A DNA stretch of 64,000 bases from Actinomadura kijaniata NBRC 14229 (GTDB lineage: Bacteria; Actinomycetota; Actinomycetes; Streptosporangiales; Streptosporangiaceae), in contig NZ_BCQR01000004.1 of the NCBI RefSeq assembly GCF_001552175.1, forward strand, positions 1-64,000. Reading direction: 5' to 3'. Position 1 is the stretch's first letter. Each line of letters starts with the position of its first letter. Under the pieces are notes generated by a model. It had not been told where the DNA came from and did no database searches. It was given only the letters and a program-made list of their open reading frames with translations. Shown here piece after piece: positions 1-12,732 of this stretch. Made by a program: the position numbers and the translations under genes.

Positions 1-3000
1 CCCGCCTCGCCGAGCGCGCCGACGACCTGCCCTCCCCCACCGAGGTGGCCTGGGCGCTCGCCACGACGCGTTCGACGTTCGACCACCGCGCCGTCGTCGT
101 CGGCCGCGACCGCGCCGAGCTCCGCGCCGGGCTCGCGGCCGTCGCCGCGGGCGAGCCGCACCCGGCGGTGGTGCGGGGCGCGGCCCCCGCCGGTCCGGTC
201 CGGACCGTCCTGGTGTTCCCGGGGCAGGGCTCGCAGTGGGAGGGCATGGCGCTCGACCTGCTGGAGCGGTCGCCGGTGTTCGCCGAGCACCTGCGCGCCT
301 GCACCGACGCCCTCGCGCCGCACACCGGCTGGTCCCTGCTCGACGTGCTGCGCGGCGCGCCCGGCGCGCCGGGCCTGGACCGCGTGGACGTGGTCCAGCC
401 CGCGCTGTTCGCCGTCATGACGTCGCTGGCCGAGCTCTGGAAGGCCGCGGGCGTCGTCCCGGATGCGGTCGCGGGCCACTCCCAGGGGGAGATCGCCGCC
501 GCGTACGTGGCGGGGGCGCTGTCGCTCCCGGACGCCGCCCTGGTGGTGGCGCTCCGCAGCCGGATCCTGACCCGGCTCGCCGGGACCGGGACGATGGCCT
601 CGGTGCCGCTGCCCGCCGACGCCGTCGCCGGACGGCTGGCGGCCGGGGCGGACGCCGACGTCCACCTCGCCGCGATCAACGGGCCGGACAGCTCCGTGGT
701 CGCGGGCGGCGCCGACGCCGTCCGCGCGTTCGTGGCGCGGTGCGAGGCCGACGGCGTCCGCGCCCGGCTGATCGCCGTGGACTACGCCTCGCACACCCCG
801 CACATCGAGACGCTCCGCGACGAGCTGGCGCGGGCCCTCGCCCCGGTGCGGCCGCGCGCGGGGACGGTGCCGTTCTACTCCGCCGTCACCGGCGGGATCG
901 TGGACGGCGCCGAGCTGGACGCCGGGTACTGGTACCGCAACCTGCGGCACACCGTCCAGTTCGGCATCACCACCGAGGCGCTGCTGGACGCCGGTCACCG
1001 CCTGTTCGTCGAGGCGGCCCCGCACCCCGTCCTGACGGTGGGCGTGCGGCAGACCCTGGAACGCGCCGGGGCCGGGGCCGCGGCGATCGGCACGCTGCGG
1101 CGCGACGAGGGTGACGCCCGCGCCCTGCTCACCGCCTTCGCCGAGGCCCATGTCCACGGGGCCCCGCTGGACTGGACGAGGGTGCTCACCCCGGGGACCG
1201 GGAAGGTCGACCTGCCGACCTACGCGTTCCAGCGCGACCGGTACTGGCTGAGCCCCGCGGCCGCGACCGGCGACGTGACGGCGGCCGGGCTGACCGACAC
1301 CGGCCACCCCCTGGCGGCGGCGAGCCTGCCGGTCGCCGGGGACGACCGGCGGGTCCTCAGCGGCCGGATCTCGCTGCGCACCCATCCCTGGCTCGCCGAC
1401 CACCAGGTGAACGACGTGGTGCTGGTGCCTGGGACGGCGTTCGTCGAACTGGCGCTGCACGCCGCCCGCGAGGTCGGCTGCGCCGCGGTGGAGGAGCTCA
1501 CCCTGCTCACCCCGCTGGTGGTGCCCGAGCGGGGCGGCGTCCGGATCCAGGTCGTCGTGGGGGCGCCCGAGGCGACCGGCGCGCGCCCCGTCACGGTGCA
1601 CTCCCGCCCGGACTCCGACGACGACGCCGAGTGGACCCTGAACGCCACCGGCGCGCTGGCCCCGGAGGGCGCGGCGACCGCGGACGCGCTGCCCGAGTGG
1701 CCGCCCGCCGGAGCCGAACGGGTCGACGCCGGAGCCGTCTACGACCGGTTCACCACCAACGGCCAGACCTACGGCCCGGTCTTCCAGGGCCTGCGGGCCG
1801 CCTGGCTCCACGGCGACGACGTCTACGCCGAGGTGACCCTCCCCGAGGACGTCGGCATCGAGGGGTTCGGCGTCCATCCGGCCCTGCTGGACGCCGCCCT
1901 GCACGCCCTGATGGCGCGGCGGCCCGCGACCGACCCGTCCGAGGCGGCGGTGCTGCTGCCGTTCTCCTGGACGGGGCTGTCCCTCACCGCGACCGCGGGC
2001 CGGACGCTCCGCGCCCGGCTCCGGCCCACCGCCGACGGCGACGGCCTGACCGTGGACCTGGCCGACGGCGCGGGGCGGCCCCTCGCACGCGTCGGATCGC
2101 TCCGGCTGCGGCCGCTCGACCCCCGTCGTCTCACCGCCGACCAGGGGCGCGGCGCGGCGCTGACGACCGAGTGGGTCGAGGCCGGACCGGCCGCGGCCCC
2201 CGCCCCGACGCTGGCGTTCGTCGGCGACACCGGCGTCCCGGACGTCCGGTCCGAACGCCACGAGGACCTGGACGCGCTCCGCGCGGCCGTCGCCGACGGC
2301 GCTCCCCCGCCGCAGGCCGTCGTCATGGCCTGCCCCGGCGGGGTCACGGCCGACCCCGCCGCCGACGCGCACGCGGCGACCCGCCGCGCCCTGGAGCTGG
2401 TCCAGCGCTGGTCGGCCGACGAGACGTTCGCCGCGTCGTCCCTGGTCCTGGTGTCGCGCGGCGCTGTCCCCGGCGGCGGCCGGGAGGACGTCACGGACTT
2501 GGCGGCCGCGGCCGTGTGGGGCCTGGTGCGCAGCGCGCAGTCGGAGAACCCGTTCCGCTTCCAGCTCGTCGACGTCGACGCCGGGACCACCGAGGACGCG
2601 CTCGCCGCCGCGCTCGCGCTCGGCGAACCGCAGGCGGCGATCCGCGGCGGGAAGGTCCGCCTGCCCCGCCTGGCGCGGCGGCCCGCGGGCGATCCCGGGC
2701 AGGGCCCGGAGGTGTTCCGGGCGGACGGGACGGTGCTGGTCACCGGCGGCACCGGCACGCTCGGCGGCCTCGTCGCCCGGCACCTGGTCACCGCCCACGG
2801 CGTCCGGCACCTGGTCCTGGTCAGCCGCGCGGGACTGGCGGCGGACGGCGCGCCGGACCTGGCGGCCGAGCTGGCCGGGCTCGGCGCGACGGTCACCGTC
2901 ACCGCCTGCGACACCGCCGACCGCGACGCGCTGGCCGGGGTGCTCGCCGCGATCCCCGGCGAGCACCCCCTCACCGGGGTCGTGCACGCCGCCGGGACGC

Positions 3001-4019
3001 TGGACGACGCGACGGTGCCCAACCTCACCCCGGACCGGCTGGACACCGTCCTGCGGCCCAAGGCCGACGCCGCCTGGAACCTGCACGTGCTCACCGCGGG
3101 GCTCGACCTGGCGGCGTTCGTCCTGTTCTCCTCCGCCGCCGGGACCCTCGGCGCCCCCGGCCAGGCCAACTACGCCGCCGCCAACGCGTTCCTCGACGCG
3201 CTCGCCGCGCACCGCCGTGCCCTCGGGCTGCCCGCCGTGTCCATGGCCTGGGGCCCGTGGGAGCCGGCGAGCGCGCTGACCCGGGGGCTGGCGGAGCAGG
3301 ACCAGGCCCGGGTGACCGCCCGCCGCGGCCTGGTCCCGCTGTCCACCGGCGACGCGCTCGCCCGCTTCGACGCCGCCGTCGGCGCGGAACACGCGGTCCC
3401 GGTGCTCGCCGAACTCGACATGCGGCACCTGCGCGCGCAGGTCGTCGCCGACGCCCTGCCGCCGGTGCTGCGTGGCCTGGTGCGGGTCCCGCCGCGCCGG
3501 GCGGACGACGCCGGTGGCTCCGTCGCCGAACGGCTCGCCGGGCATGACCGCGAGGAGCAGCTGGAGATCGTGGCGGACCTGGTGCGCGGTCAGATCGCCG
3601 CCGTGCTCGGCCACGGGTCACCGGCCGGGATCGCCGTCGATCGCGCCTTCCAGGACCTGGGGTTCGACTCGCTCACCGCGGTGGAGCTGCGCAACCGGCT
3701 CGGCGGGGCGACCGGGCTCCGGCTCCCGGCCACCCTCGTCTTCGACTACCCGACGGTGCGGGCACTGTCGGAGTACGTCCTGGGCCTTCTCGCCGCGCCC
3801 GAGCCGTCGCCCGCCGACACCGTCCTGGCCTGCCTCGACCAGCTGGAGGCGGCCCTGGCGACGCTTCCGGACGGCTCCGCCCGCGAACCGGTCGACCGGC
3901 GGTTGCGGCTCCTGCTCGGGCGGACGGACGGGACGGCCGGAGCGGACGGCGCGGAGATCGAGGGCGCCTCGGCCGACGAGCTCATGGACTTCATCGACCG
4001 GGAGCTCCGGCAGGCGTGA
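1..4019 (+). CDS. modular type I polyketide synthase, 3' part (AT-DH-KR-ACP)
   Basis: The reading frame is open from the left edge, so the 5' end (KS and any earlier modules) is outside. Counting from the Met at 45: acyltransferase with GQGSQ (60-64), GHSQGE with Ser147, and YASH at 247-250, which by family knowledge predicts methylmalonyl-CoA; dehydratase with His453 and Asp616 ([10 protein letters not shown]), the usual HxxxG being HxxxD; ketoreductase with GGTGTLGG near 901, an LDD motif near 986-988 (B-type) and Ser1030/Tyr1043; ACP with LGFDSL, Ser1209. No ER and no thioesterase. The tail ([12 protein letters not shown]) looks like a C-terminal docking region, so the chain should pass to another PKS protein. 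Predicted extension is an alpha-methyl-alpha,beta-unsaturated unit (inference). Confidence 0.95.
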   Translation, partial: RLAERADDLPSPTEVAWALATTRSTFDHRAVVVGRDRAELRAGLAAVAAGEPHPAVVRGAAPAGPVRTVLVFPGQGSQWEGMALDLLERSPVFAEHLRACTDALAPHTGWSLLDVLRGAPGAPGLDRVDVVQPALFAVMTSLAELWKAAGVVPDAVAGHSQGEIAAAYVAGALSLPDAALVVALRSRILTRLAGTGTMASVPLPADAVAGRLAAGADADVHLAAINGPDSSVVAGGADAVRAFVARCEADGVRARLIAVDYASHTPHIETLRDELARALAPVRPRAGTVPFYSAVTGGIVDGAELDAGYWYRNLRHTVQFGITTEALLDAGHRLFVEAAPHPVLTVGVRQTLERAGAGAAAIGTLRRDEGDARALLTAFAEAHVHGAPLDWTRVLTPGTGKVDLPTYAFQRDRYWLSPAAATGDVTAAGLTDTGHPLAAASLPVAGDDRRVLSGRISLRTHPWLADHQVNDVVLVPGTAFVELALHAAREVGCAAVEELTLLTPLVVPERGGVRIQVVVGAPEATGARPVTVHSRPDSDDDAEWTLNATGALAPEGAATADALPEWPPAGAERVDAGAVYDRFTTNGQTYGPVFQGLRAAWLHGDDVYAEVTLPEDVGIEGFGVHPALLDAALHALMARRPATDPSEAAVLLPFSWTGLSLTATAGRTLRARLRPTADGDGLTVDLADGAGRPLARVGSLRLRPLDPRRLTADQGRGAALTTEWVEAGPAAAPAPTLAFVGDTGVPDVRSERHEDLDALRAAVADGAPPPQAVVMACPGGVTADPAADAHAATRRALELVQRWSADETFAASSLVLVSRGAVPGGGREDVTDLAAAAVWGLVRSAQSENPFRFQLVDVDAGTTEDALAAALALGEPQAAIRGGKVRLPRLARRPAGDPGQGPEVFRADGTVLVTGGTGTLGGLVARHLVTAHGVRHLVLVSRAGLAADGAPDLAAELAGLGATVTVTACDTADRDALAGVLAAIPGEHPLTGVVHAAGTLDDATVPNLTPDRLDTVLRPKADAAWNLHVLTAGLDLAAFVLFSSAAGTLGAPGQANYAAANAFLDALAAHRRALGLPAVSMAWGPWEPASALTRGLAEQDQARVTARRGLVPLSTGDALARFDAAVGAEHAVPVLAELDMRHLRAQVVADALPPVLRGLVRVPPRRADDAGGSVAERLAGHDREEQLEIVADLVRGQIAAVLGHGSPAGIAVDRAFQDLGFDSLTAVELRNRLGGATGLRLPATLVFDYPTVRALSEYVLGLLAAPEPSPADTVLACLDQLEAALATLPDGSAREPVDRRLRLLLGRTDGTAGADGAEIEGASADELMDFIDRELRQA

Positions 4020-4026
4020 GCGGCGA

Positions 4027-4065
4027 CCGGCCGGCCCGGCGGATCAGGACCGCCGGGCCGGCCGG
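4027..4065. terminator. bidirectional hairpin terminator between PKS and TetR
   Basis: Perfect 16-bp stem (4027-4042 with 4050-4065) and a 7-nt loop, starting 8 nt after the PKS stop and lying just downstream of the convergent TetR gene. There is no T-tract, as is common in high-GC actinobacteria. Confidence 0.75.
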
Positions 4066-4081
4066 GTCAGGGCCGGTCGGG

Positions 4082-4095
<14 letters not shown>
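4066..4095. repeat. two tandem copies of a 15-bp unit
   Basis: GTCAGGGCCGGTCGG occurs twice back to back (4066-4080, 4081-4095). The second copy contains the stop codon of the TetR gene, so the duplication spans its 3' end. Confidence 0.8.
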
Positions 4096-6674
<2,579 letters not shown>

Positions 6675-6704
6675 CGTCCCCCCGCCCGTGTTCCGGGGCG
6701 CGCT

Positions 6705-6727
6705 CCGGCCTTCCCGCGGGAGGCCGG
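6705..6727 (+). other. hairpin in groEL-groES intergenic region
   Basis: CCGGCCT and AGGCCGG arms with an inner CCC/GGG pair, 30 nt after the groEL stop. It could trim groES expression relative to groEL or act as a weak terminator. Confidence 0.4.
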
Positions 6728-6823
6728 GGCCGCCCCGGCATCCGTGGCCCCGTTCGACCAGCCTTGCCCACCCGGCCCGAGCCGACGCAAGCCGACGTAC
6801 AGCCGACCCGAGGGAGTCCGATC

Positions 6824-7135
6824 GTGGCGACCGCCACCAAGCTCACGCTCAAGCCGCTCGAAGACCGCATCGTGGTCCAGCAGTCCACGCCCGAGCAGGT
6901 CACCGCGTCGGGGCTGGTGATCCCCGACACCGCCCAGGAGAAGCCCCAGGAGGGGACCGTCCTCGCCGTCGGCCCCGGCCGGTGGGAGGAGGGCGGCTCG
7001 AAGCGCGTCCCGCTCGACGTGAAGGTCGGCGACACCGTTCTCTACAGCAAGTACGGCGGCACCGAGGTGCGGCACGGCGGCGAGGAGTACCTCGTGCTGT
7101 CCGCCCGTGACGTGCTCGCCGTCATCGAGAAGTGA
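6824..7135 (+). CDS. groS: co-chaperonin GroES (Hsp10)
   Basis: 103 aa from a GTG at 6824, preceded by AGGGAG (6811-6816). This start gives the usual N-terminus ([15 protein letters not shown]), whereas the upstream ATG at 6764 would add 20 atypical residues. The mobile-loop region and the C-terminal [10 protein letters not shown] are typical. It caps GroEL. It lies 149 nt after groEL, the reverse of the common groES-groEL order, with no CIRCE of its own. Confidence 0.96.
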   Translation: MATATKLTLKPLEDRIVVQQSTPEQVTASGLVIPDTAQEKPQEGTVLAVGPGRWEEGGSKRVPLDVKVGDTVLYSKYGGTEVRHGGEEYLVLSARDVLAVIEK

Positions 7136-7143
7136 CGTGACCA

Positions 7144-7192
7144 CGACACCGCCCCGGCCCGCCCCCTCACGGGGCGGGCCGGGGCGGTGTCG
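7144..7192. terminator. strong bidirectional terminator
   Basis: Perfect 22-bp stem (7144-7165 with 7171-7192) and a 5-nt loop between the convergent groES and transporter genes. Confidence 0.9.
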
Positions 7193-7199
7193 TACGCGG

Positions 7200-8741
7200 T
7201 CAGGACTCCCTGGGGCGGGGGACGTCCGCGGCCTGCCCGGGCTCCTTGCCGAGCTCCCTGCCGGACTCCTTGCCGGGCTCCGGCCCGGTCTTCGGCCCTG
7301 TCTTCGGCCCGGTCTTCGCCCCCAGCACCGTCGTCGGCAGGAGAAGCGTCGGCACGACGGCGAGCGCGAGGAAACCGACGCTCCACCAGAACGTGTTGTC
7401 GTAGGCGCGGGCGAGCCCGGCCGTGCCACCGGCGGACCCGTGCGCGGCCAGCTGGAACTGCAGCACCACGCCGATCACCGCGGTGCCCGCCGACAGCCCG
7501 ACCTGCTGGAAGATCCGCGAGCCGCTCGCCGCCCGGGCGATCTGGTCCGGCGGCAGGCCGATGTAGAGCGCGGTCGTCATGGACAGCACCATCATGCCGA
7601 GCCCCACCCCGGTCGCGAACATGGCGACCAGGATGACGAGGTGGCCGGTGCCGGCGTCGAACTGCGTGAACAGGAAGCGGCCGAGAAGGGCGCAGGCGAG
7701 GCCCGCGAGGCCGACCTTGCGCGGCCCGAGCCGGTTGAACGCCTTCCCCATGACCAGCGAGGCGAGCGCCGATCCGACGCCCGTGGCCACCAGCAGCAGC
7801 CCGGTGCCCGACGCGCTCTCGGCGTGGACCTGCTGGAGGAACAGCGGATCCACGTACCCGGCCCCCATGGTGAGCCCGGACAGCAGCAGGAGCGCGCTGG
7901 AGGTCGCGAACCCCCGGTACCGGAACATCCGCATCGACACCAGCGCGTCGATGTTCGGCCGCGACGCGTGCAGCGCGAACGCGGCGACCAGGACCGCCCC
8001 CACCGCGAGCGGCACGATGGCCCCGGCGCCGTCGAACCCGGTGGAGGGGGCCGCGGAGAAGCCGTAGACGACCGCCACCAGCCCGGGCACCAGCAGCGCG
8101 ACCCCGAGCACGTCCAGCGCGGCGCCGCTCCGCGCCCTGATGTTGGGCATGGCCCGGCTCGCCACCAGGAAGGCGACCAGCCCGATCGGAAGGTTGACGA
8201 AGAACATCCACCGCCAGCTCAGATGGTCGACGATGACCCCGCCGAGCACCGGGCCGAGGGTGGGGCCGATCAGCGCGGGCACCGCCATGAGCGACACCAG
8301 CCGGGCCCGCCGCTCGACGCCGCTGAGCTGGATGAGCATGGCCTGGCCGACCGGCACCATCATGCCGCCGCCGAGGCCCTGCAGCACCCGCGCCGCGATG
8401 AGCGTCCAGATCGAGTCCGCCACGCCGCACAGCAGCGACCCGACGAGGAACGCGGCGAGGGAGACGTTCCACATCGTCCGGGTGCCGAACCGGTCGGCCG
8501 CCCATCCGGCGACCGGCATCCCGGCCATCAACGCGAGCAGGTAGGCGGTCATCACCCACTGCACCGTGGACACCGGCACCGACAGCTCGCGCACGAACTT
8601 GTCCAGCGCGATGCTGACCATCGTCCCGTCGAGCTGCATCAGCAGCATGCCGAGCAGCACCACGCCGGTGACCTTCAGCAGCTCCGGCGAGAGACGCTGG
8701 CCGTCGCCCGCCGGAGAGTCGTCCAACTTCGCCTGCGCCAT
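7200..8741 (-). CDS. MFS drug exporter, DHA2 (14-TM, EmrB/QacA-like)
   Basis: 513 aa from the ATG at 8741, which has an AAGGACT ribosome site just upstream; the longer frame lacks one. The DHA motif A region (GWAADRFGTRTMW) follows TM2, and the motif C region LGPVLGG is present. There are about fourteen hydrophobic segments and a Lys/Pro/Gly-rich cytosolic tail. Proton-driven export of hydrophobic compounds across the membrane. Its place in the PKS/tailoring cluster suggests product export or self-resistance (inference). It is divergent from the glycosyltransferase, with a palindrome pair between them. Confidence 0.93.
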   Translation of the reverse strand: MAQAKLDDSPAGDGQRLSPELLKVTGVVLLGMLLMQLDGTMVSIALDKFVRELSVPVSTVQWVMTAYLLALMAGMPVAGWAADRFGTRTMWNVSLAAFLVGSLLCGVADSIWTLIAARVLQGLGGGMMVPVGQAMLIQLSGVERRARLVSLMAVPALIGPTLGPVLGGVIVDHLSWRWMFFVNLPIGLVAFLVASRAMPNIRARSGAALDVLGVALLVPGLVAVVYGFSAAPSTGFDGAGAIVPLAVGAVLVAAFALHASRPNIDALVSMRMFRYRGFATSSALLLLSGLTMGAGYVDPLFLQQVHAESASGTGLLLVATGVGSALASLVMGKAFNRLGPRKVGLAGLACALLGRFLFTQFDAGTGHLVILVAMFATGVGLGMMVLSMTTALYIGLPPDQIARAASGSRIFQQVGLSAGTAVIGVVLQFQLAAHGSAGGTAGLARAYDNTFWWSVGFLALAVVPTLLLPTTVLGAKTGPKTGPKTGPEPGKESGRELGKEPGQAADVPRPRES

Positions 8742-8813
8742 CAGAGTCCTTCGGGGTTCAGGAGGTCGCGCGCGACGCGGCGCGCCAGGCATGGCCCTCA
8801 GGCTGGCATAGCG

Positions 8814-8828
8814 TTGCGTGTCACGCAA
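8814..8828. promoter_or_regulatory. 15-bp palindromic operator candidate
   Basis: TTGCGTG-T-CACGCAA, a perfect inverted repeat in the divergent region between exporter and glycosyltransferase. A 12/15 match lies at 8852-8866, giving two sites 38 bp apart. Confidence 0.6.
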
Positions 8829-8851
8829 GCAGGTGCGTAATCTGCAGAAGG

Positions 8852-8866
8852 TTGCGAGTCATGCAG
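8852..8866. promoter_or_regulatory. second, degenerate copy of the operator candidate
   Basis: TTGCGAGTCATGCAG matches the 8814-8828 palindrome at 12 of 15 positions, in register with its dyad. Confidence 0.45.
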
Positions 8867-8957
8867 AGCCCCTGCCATGCTTCAGACGACTTTTAGCGGG
8901 ACGGGCTTTGCTGGACCCGGTCCGCTGTCGCGGCGGAGCCGGCCACACCGGAAAGGC

Positions 8958-10244
8958 ATGCTGTTGCGAATCCTGTTCACCGTGCCCCCCTTCCCGACCA
9001 CCCTGTTCCACGCGGTGCCGTTGGCCTGGGCGTGCCGGGCGGCCGGACACGAGGTGCGCATCGCCGCCCAGCCGGAGCTCACCCCGACGACCACCGGCAT
9101 CGGGCTGATCGCGGTCGAGGTCGGCCACGGCTACGACCTGCTGGACGGCATCCTGCGGGCGCGCGGCGGCCGGCAGGTCGTCGAGTCCCCCGCCGCGGAC
9201 TGGAAGCGGACGGAGCTGGCCGACTCCCCGCCGGAACCCGGCTCCGCGTCCGCCGGGCTGCCCGCCGACGAGAGGCGCAGGGCCCACGACCGGCTGCTCG
9301 CCCCGCACGTCGCGGCGTCCGCCGCGGTCGCGGACGACCTGATGCGGTTCGCCGAACGCTGGCGGCCGGACCTGGTGATCTCCGATCCGCTGCTGTTCGC
9401 CGCCCCGCTGGTGTCGGCGGCACTCGGCGTCCCGCTGCTGCGCCACCTGGTCGGGCCCGACATCTGGGGGCGGTTCTGCCCCCTGCAGGGCCAGCCGGAC
9501 GACGGCGGCGCGCGGGAGCGGTGGCCGGCGGAACTCGTCGCCCTGTACGACCGCTTCGGCGTCGAGGTCCGCGACGACCATCCGGTGGGCGCGATCGACC
9601 CCTGGCCGACCAGCCTCCAGCTGCCCGGCGTCGCCGGCCGCGTCCCCGTGCGCTTCGTCCCCTACAACGGATCGGCGGCCGCGCCGGACTGGGTGCTCGA
9701 CCGGCCCGGCCGGCCGCGCGTGTGCGTCACCTGGGGGACCACGACCGCCGTGCTCGGCGGTGACGACACCTTCGTCCTCCCCCGCGTCCTGGAAGCGCTC
9801 GCCGAACTCGACGTCGAGATCGTCCTGGCGGTGACCGCCGCCGAGCGGACGAGGCTCGACTGGATCCCCGGCAACGCGCGGGTCGCCGACAGCGTGCCGC
9901 TCCACCTGCTCATGCCCACCTGCGACGCGATCGTGGACCAGGGCGGCGCGGGCTCGGTCCTCACCGCGGCGGCGCACGGCGTGCCCCAGGTGATCATGCC
10001 GCGCACCGCGGACACCCCGATCGTCGCCGCCAGCTTCGGCCGCGGCGGGGCGGCCGTCACCCTGGACGCCGACGACGCGACCCGGGAGGCGATCGGCGCG
10101 GCGGTGACGCGGACGCTCACCGACGACGCGGTCCGGAACGCGGCGCTGAAGCTGGCCGACGAGATCGCCGCGACCCCGTCGCCCGCCGCCGTGGTGGGCG
10201 CGCTGGAGGACCTGGTCGCCCGGCGCCCCGGCGCCCGCGCGTGA
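8958..10244 (+). CDS. GT1 family (EryCIII/DesVII-like) glycosyltransferase
   Basis: About 428 aa from the ATG at 8958, chosen because the Rossmann start (RILFTVPPFPTTLFHAVPLA) follows directly; an ATG at 8877 is possible. The C-terminal donor-binding region DAIVDQGGAGSVLTAAAHGV matches the family HHGGxGS motif with the first His pair changed to DQ. Macrolide glycosyltransferases of this type transfer a dTDP- or TDP-activated deoxysugar to a polyketide aglycone in the cytosol. The P450 gene begins 66 nt downstream, as in many tailoring operons. Substrates cannot be read from sequence. Confidence 0.9.
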   Translation: MLLRILFTVPPFPTTLFHAVPLAWACRAAGHEVRIAAQPELTPTTTGIGLIAVEVGHGYDLLDGILRARGGRQVVESPAADWKRTELADSPPEPGSASAGLPADERRRAHDRLLAPHVAASAAVADDLMRFAERWRPDLVISDPLLFAAPLVSAALGVPLLRHLVGPDIWGRFCPLQGQPDDGGARERWPAELVALYDRFGVEVRDDHPVGAIDPWPTSLQLPGVAGRVPVRFVPYNGSAAAPDWVLDRPGRPRVCVTWGTTTAVLGGDDTFVLPRVLEALAELDVEIVLAVTAAERTRLDWIPGNARVADSVPLHLLMPTCDAIVDQGGAGSVLTAAAHGVPQVIMPRTADTPIVAASFGRGGAAVTLDADDATREAIGAAVTRTLTDDAVRNAALKLADEIAATPSPAAVVGALEDLVARRPGARA

Positions 10245-10309
10245 CCGCACCGGCCGGGGCCGCGCGGTCCCGCGCCGGTAGCCCACCCTCGTTGATCACA
10301 GGAGGCAGG

Positions 10310-11488
10310 ATGGCCGCCGAGACCTTCGCCCAGATGCCGTCGCTCGCCGACGGCGGCGCCGAGACGCTGGCCTGGATGCGGCGGATGCGTGACGAGCAGC
10401 CGCTCTGGGTGGACGCCGCCAACATGCACCACGTCTTCCGGTACGCCGACGTGCAGGCGGTGATGTCCGACCCCGCGCGGTTCTCCTCCAACATCGGCCG
10501 GATCCTGCCCGGCCACGACCCCGAGCAGATCAGCGCCAACCTGCCCTGGCTGGACCCCCCGGACCACCGGCGGCTGCGGCAGCTCGTCAGCCAGGCGTTC
10601 GCCCCGAAGACGGTGGTCGGCCTGCGGCCGCGGATCACCGAGATCGCCGCGGGCCTGCTGGCCGCCGTGCCGGACGGCGAGTTCGACTTCGTCGAGCGGG
10701 TGGCGTACCCGCTGCCGGTGATCGTCGTCGCCGAGCTGCTCGGCCTGCCCCCGGCCGACCGCGCGTTCTTCCGGGACTGCGCCGACCGGCTGCTGGGCGT
10801 CGGCGACGCCGGGTCGGCGGAGGCGGGCAGCGCGGCCATCGCGGAGGCGAACAGGGAGCTCCGGGAGTACCTCACCGCCGAGGCCGGGCGGCAGCGCGGA
10901 AGCCGGTCCGACGGCCTGATCGCGGCGCTCACCGCCGCCGAGCTCGACGGTCAGCGGCTGAGCGACGTGCAGGTCGCCACCATCGCCGGGCTGCTGCTCA
11001 CCGCCGGTCACATCACCACCACGATGGTGCTCGGGAACGCCCTGCTGTGCCTGCGGGACAACCCCGAGGCCGAGGCGCGGACGCGCGCGGACCGTTCCCT
11101 GGTGCCCGCCGCGCTGGAGGAGGTCGTCCGGCAGCGGCCGCCGTTCCCCCGCGTCGTCCGGGTCAGCACGCAGGACGTGGCGATCGCGGGAGGCGTGATC
11201 CCGGCCCAGCGGCTCGTCGTGGCCTCGACGCTCTCGGCCAACCACGACGAGCGGCAGTTCCCGGACCCGGAGCGGTTCGACATCGACCGGCATCCCAACC
11301 GGCACATCGGGTTCGGCCACGGCATCCACTTCTGCCTCGGCGCCCCGCTGGCCCGGGCGGAGACCCAGATCATGCTCGACCTGCTGTTCGACGAATTCGC
11401 CGAGCTGCGGGTCGTCGGGGAGCCGGTCCACAATGAGTCCGAGTATTTCGGAACCAGGAAGATGACGGTCTTCGCGCGCCGCTCGTGA
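10310..11488 (+). CDS. cytochrome P450
   Basis: 392 aa. The ATG at 10310 follows a near-perfect AGGAGG; a GTG at 10241 overlapping the previous stop is less likely. The heme loop FGHGIHFCLG includes the ligand Cys, and the ExxR motif is in LEEVVRQRPPF. The I-helix reads AGHITTT: the AGxxT framework is kept, but the usual acidic residue before Thr is Ile. Some glycosyltransferases need a P450-like helper that has lost the Cys; here the Cys is intact, so this is more likely an oxidising tailoring enzyme. Confidence 0.93.
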   Translation: MAAETFAQMPSLADGGAETLAWMRRMRDEQPLWVDAANMHHVFRYADVQAVMSDPARFSSNIGRILPGHDPEQISANLPWLDPPDHRRLRQLVSQAFAPKTVVGLRPRITEIAAGLLAAVPDGEFDFVERVAYPLPVIVVAELLGLPPADRAFFRDCADRLLGVGDAGSAEAGSAAIAEANRELREYLTAEAGRQRGSRSDGLIAALTAAELDGQRLSDVQVATIAGLLLTAGHITTTMVLGNALLCLRDNPEAEARTRADRSLVPAALEEVVRQRPPFPRVVRVSTQDVAIAGGVIPAQRLVVASTLSANHDERQFPDPERFDIDRHPNRHIGFGHGIHFCLGAPLARAETQIMLDLLFDEFAELRVVGEPVHNESEYFGTRKMTVFARRS

Positions 11489-11628
11489 AGGAAATGCGAA
11501 GTTCCCGGACGGTGATGAGAAAAACGCGAACCGCACGCGTTCCGAACGACCCTGTGATTTTCTGGGAACGCACAACCGGCCATCCGCCGGAAGCCACCTG
11601 ACGGCGTCACGAAGAAAGAGAAAAGAAA

Positions 11629-12609
11629 ATGGAGTACATCCGACTGGGATCGGCCGGTCTGAAGGTGAGCCGGCTCGCGCTCGGCTGCATGAGCTTCGGC
11701 ACCCCCTCTCCGCTGAGCCCGTGGGTGCTCGACGACGAGGCGGCCGAGCCGCTGTTCCGGCAGGCGGTCGAGCTGGGCATCACCTTCTGGGACACCGCCA
11801 ACATCTACGGGATGGGCACCTCGGAGGAGATCGTCGGGCGCGCGTTGCGGAAGTACGCCAGCCGCGAGGAGATCGTCCTGGCGACCAAGGTGCTCTTCCC
11901 GATGCGGCAGGGCCCCTCCCGTCCCGGGCTGTCCCGCAAGGCGATCATCGAGCAGCTCGACGCCTCGCTGACCCGGCTCGGCACCGACCACGTCGACCTC
12001 TACCAGATCCACCGGTTCGACCCCGAGACACCGGTGGAGGAGACGATGGAGGCGCTGCATGACGTCATCAAGGCGGGCAAGGTCCGCTACATCGGCGCGT
12101 CGTCGATGTGGGCCTGGCAGTTCGCCAAGATGCAGCACGCCGCGCAGGCGAACGGGTGGACCCGGTTCGTCTCCATGCAGGACCAGTACAGCCTGCTCCA
12201 GCGCGAGGAGGAGCGGGAGATGTTCGGCCTGCTCGCCGACCAGGGCGTGGGCAGCCTGCCGTGGAGTCCGCTGGCCGGGGGACGGCTCGCCCGCCCGTGG
12301 GGCGAGGGCGGCACGGCCCGCGCCGAGGTCAGCCCGCCCACCGATCCGTGGGGCCGGCCGCTGTTCCTCGACAGCGACAAGGCGATCGTGCAGGCGGTGC
12401 AGCGGATCGCCGAGGAGAGGGGCGTCTCGATGGCGACGGTGGCCATGGCCTGGGTGCTGAGGAACCCGGTCGTGACCGCCCCGATCGTCGGCGCCACCAA
12501 GCCGCACCACCTGGCCGACGCCGCCGCGGCCCTGGAGATCCGGCTCACCGACGAGGAGGTCTCCGCGCTCGAATCCCCCTACGCCCCGCGCCTGCCCACG
12601 CATTTCTGA
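11629..12609 (+). CDS. aldo-keto reductase (possible NDP-deoxysugar 2,3-reductase)
   Basis: 326 aa TIM-barrel AKR. The catalytic set is visible: Asp and Tyr in WDTANIYG, Lys in LATKVLF and His in YQIHRFD. The late NADPH-binding region is PIVGATKPHH. The start has an A-rich purine tract (AAGAGAAAAGAAA) as ribosome site. AKRs such as EryBII and relatives reduce 4-keto-2,3-unsaturated sugar nucleotides in macrolide clusters. Being between the glycosyltransferase/P450 pair and the sugar O-methyltransferase supports such a role, but a general oxidoreductase role cannot be excluded. Confidence 0.88.
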   Translation: MEYIRLGSAGLKVSRLALGCMSFGTPSPLSPWVLDDEAAEPLFRQAVELGITFWDTANIYGMGTSEEIVGRALRKYASREEIVLATKVLFPMRQGPSRPGLSRKAIIEQLDASLTRLGTDHVDLYQIHRFDPETPVEETMEALHDVIKAGKVRYIGASSMWAWQFAKMQHAAQANGWTRFVSMQDQYSLLQREEEREMFGLLADQGVGSLPWSPLAGGRLARPWGEGGTARAEVSPPTDPWGRPLFLDSDKAIVQAVQRIAEERGVSMATVAMAWVLRNPVVTAPIVGATKPHHLADAAAALEIRLTDEEVSALESPYAPRLPTHF

Positions 12610-12615
12610 GCCCGT

Positions 12616-12647
12616 GGCGCGGGCGGCCCGGTGGGGCCACCCGCGCC
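12616..12647 (+). terminator. hairpin between AKR and methyltransferase genes
   Basis: GGCGCGGG/CCCGCGCC arms (12616-12623 with 12640-12647) and an inner GGCC pair. Either a terminator of the AKR transcript or an attenuator before the methyltransferase. Confidence 0.45.
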
Positions 12648-12732
12648 GGGGAAACCGTTCCGTCCACGTTTTAGAGGGGCTTCAGGCATACGTGATGCCA
12701 TGACATCCGGCGACGGATCCGAAAGGACGACG

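Noticed and set aside
10310..11488. DesVIII/EryCII-type P450-like helper of the glycosyltransferase
   Set aside because: The heme-ligand Cys in FGHGIHFCLG is present, and helpers lack it and usually precede the glycosyltransferase.
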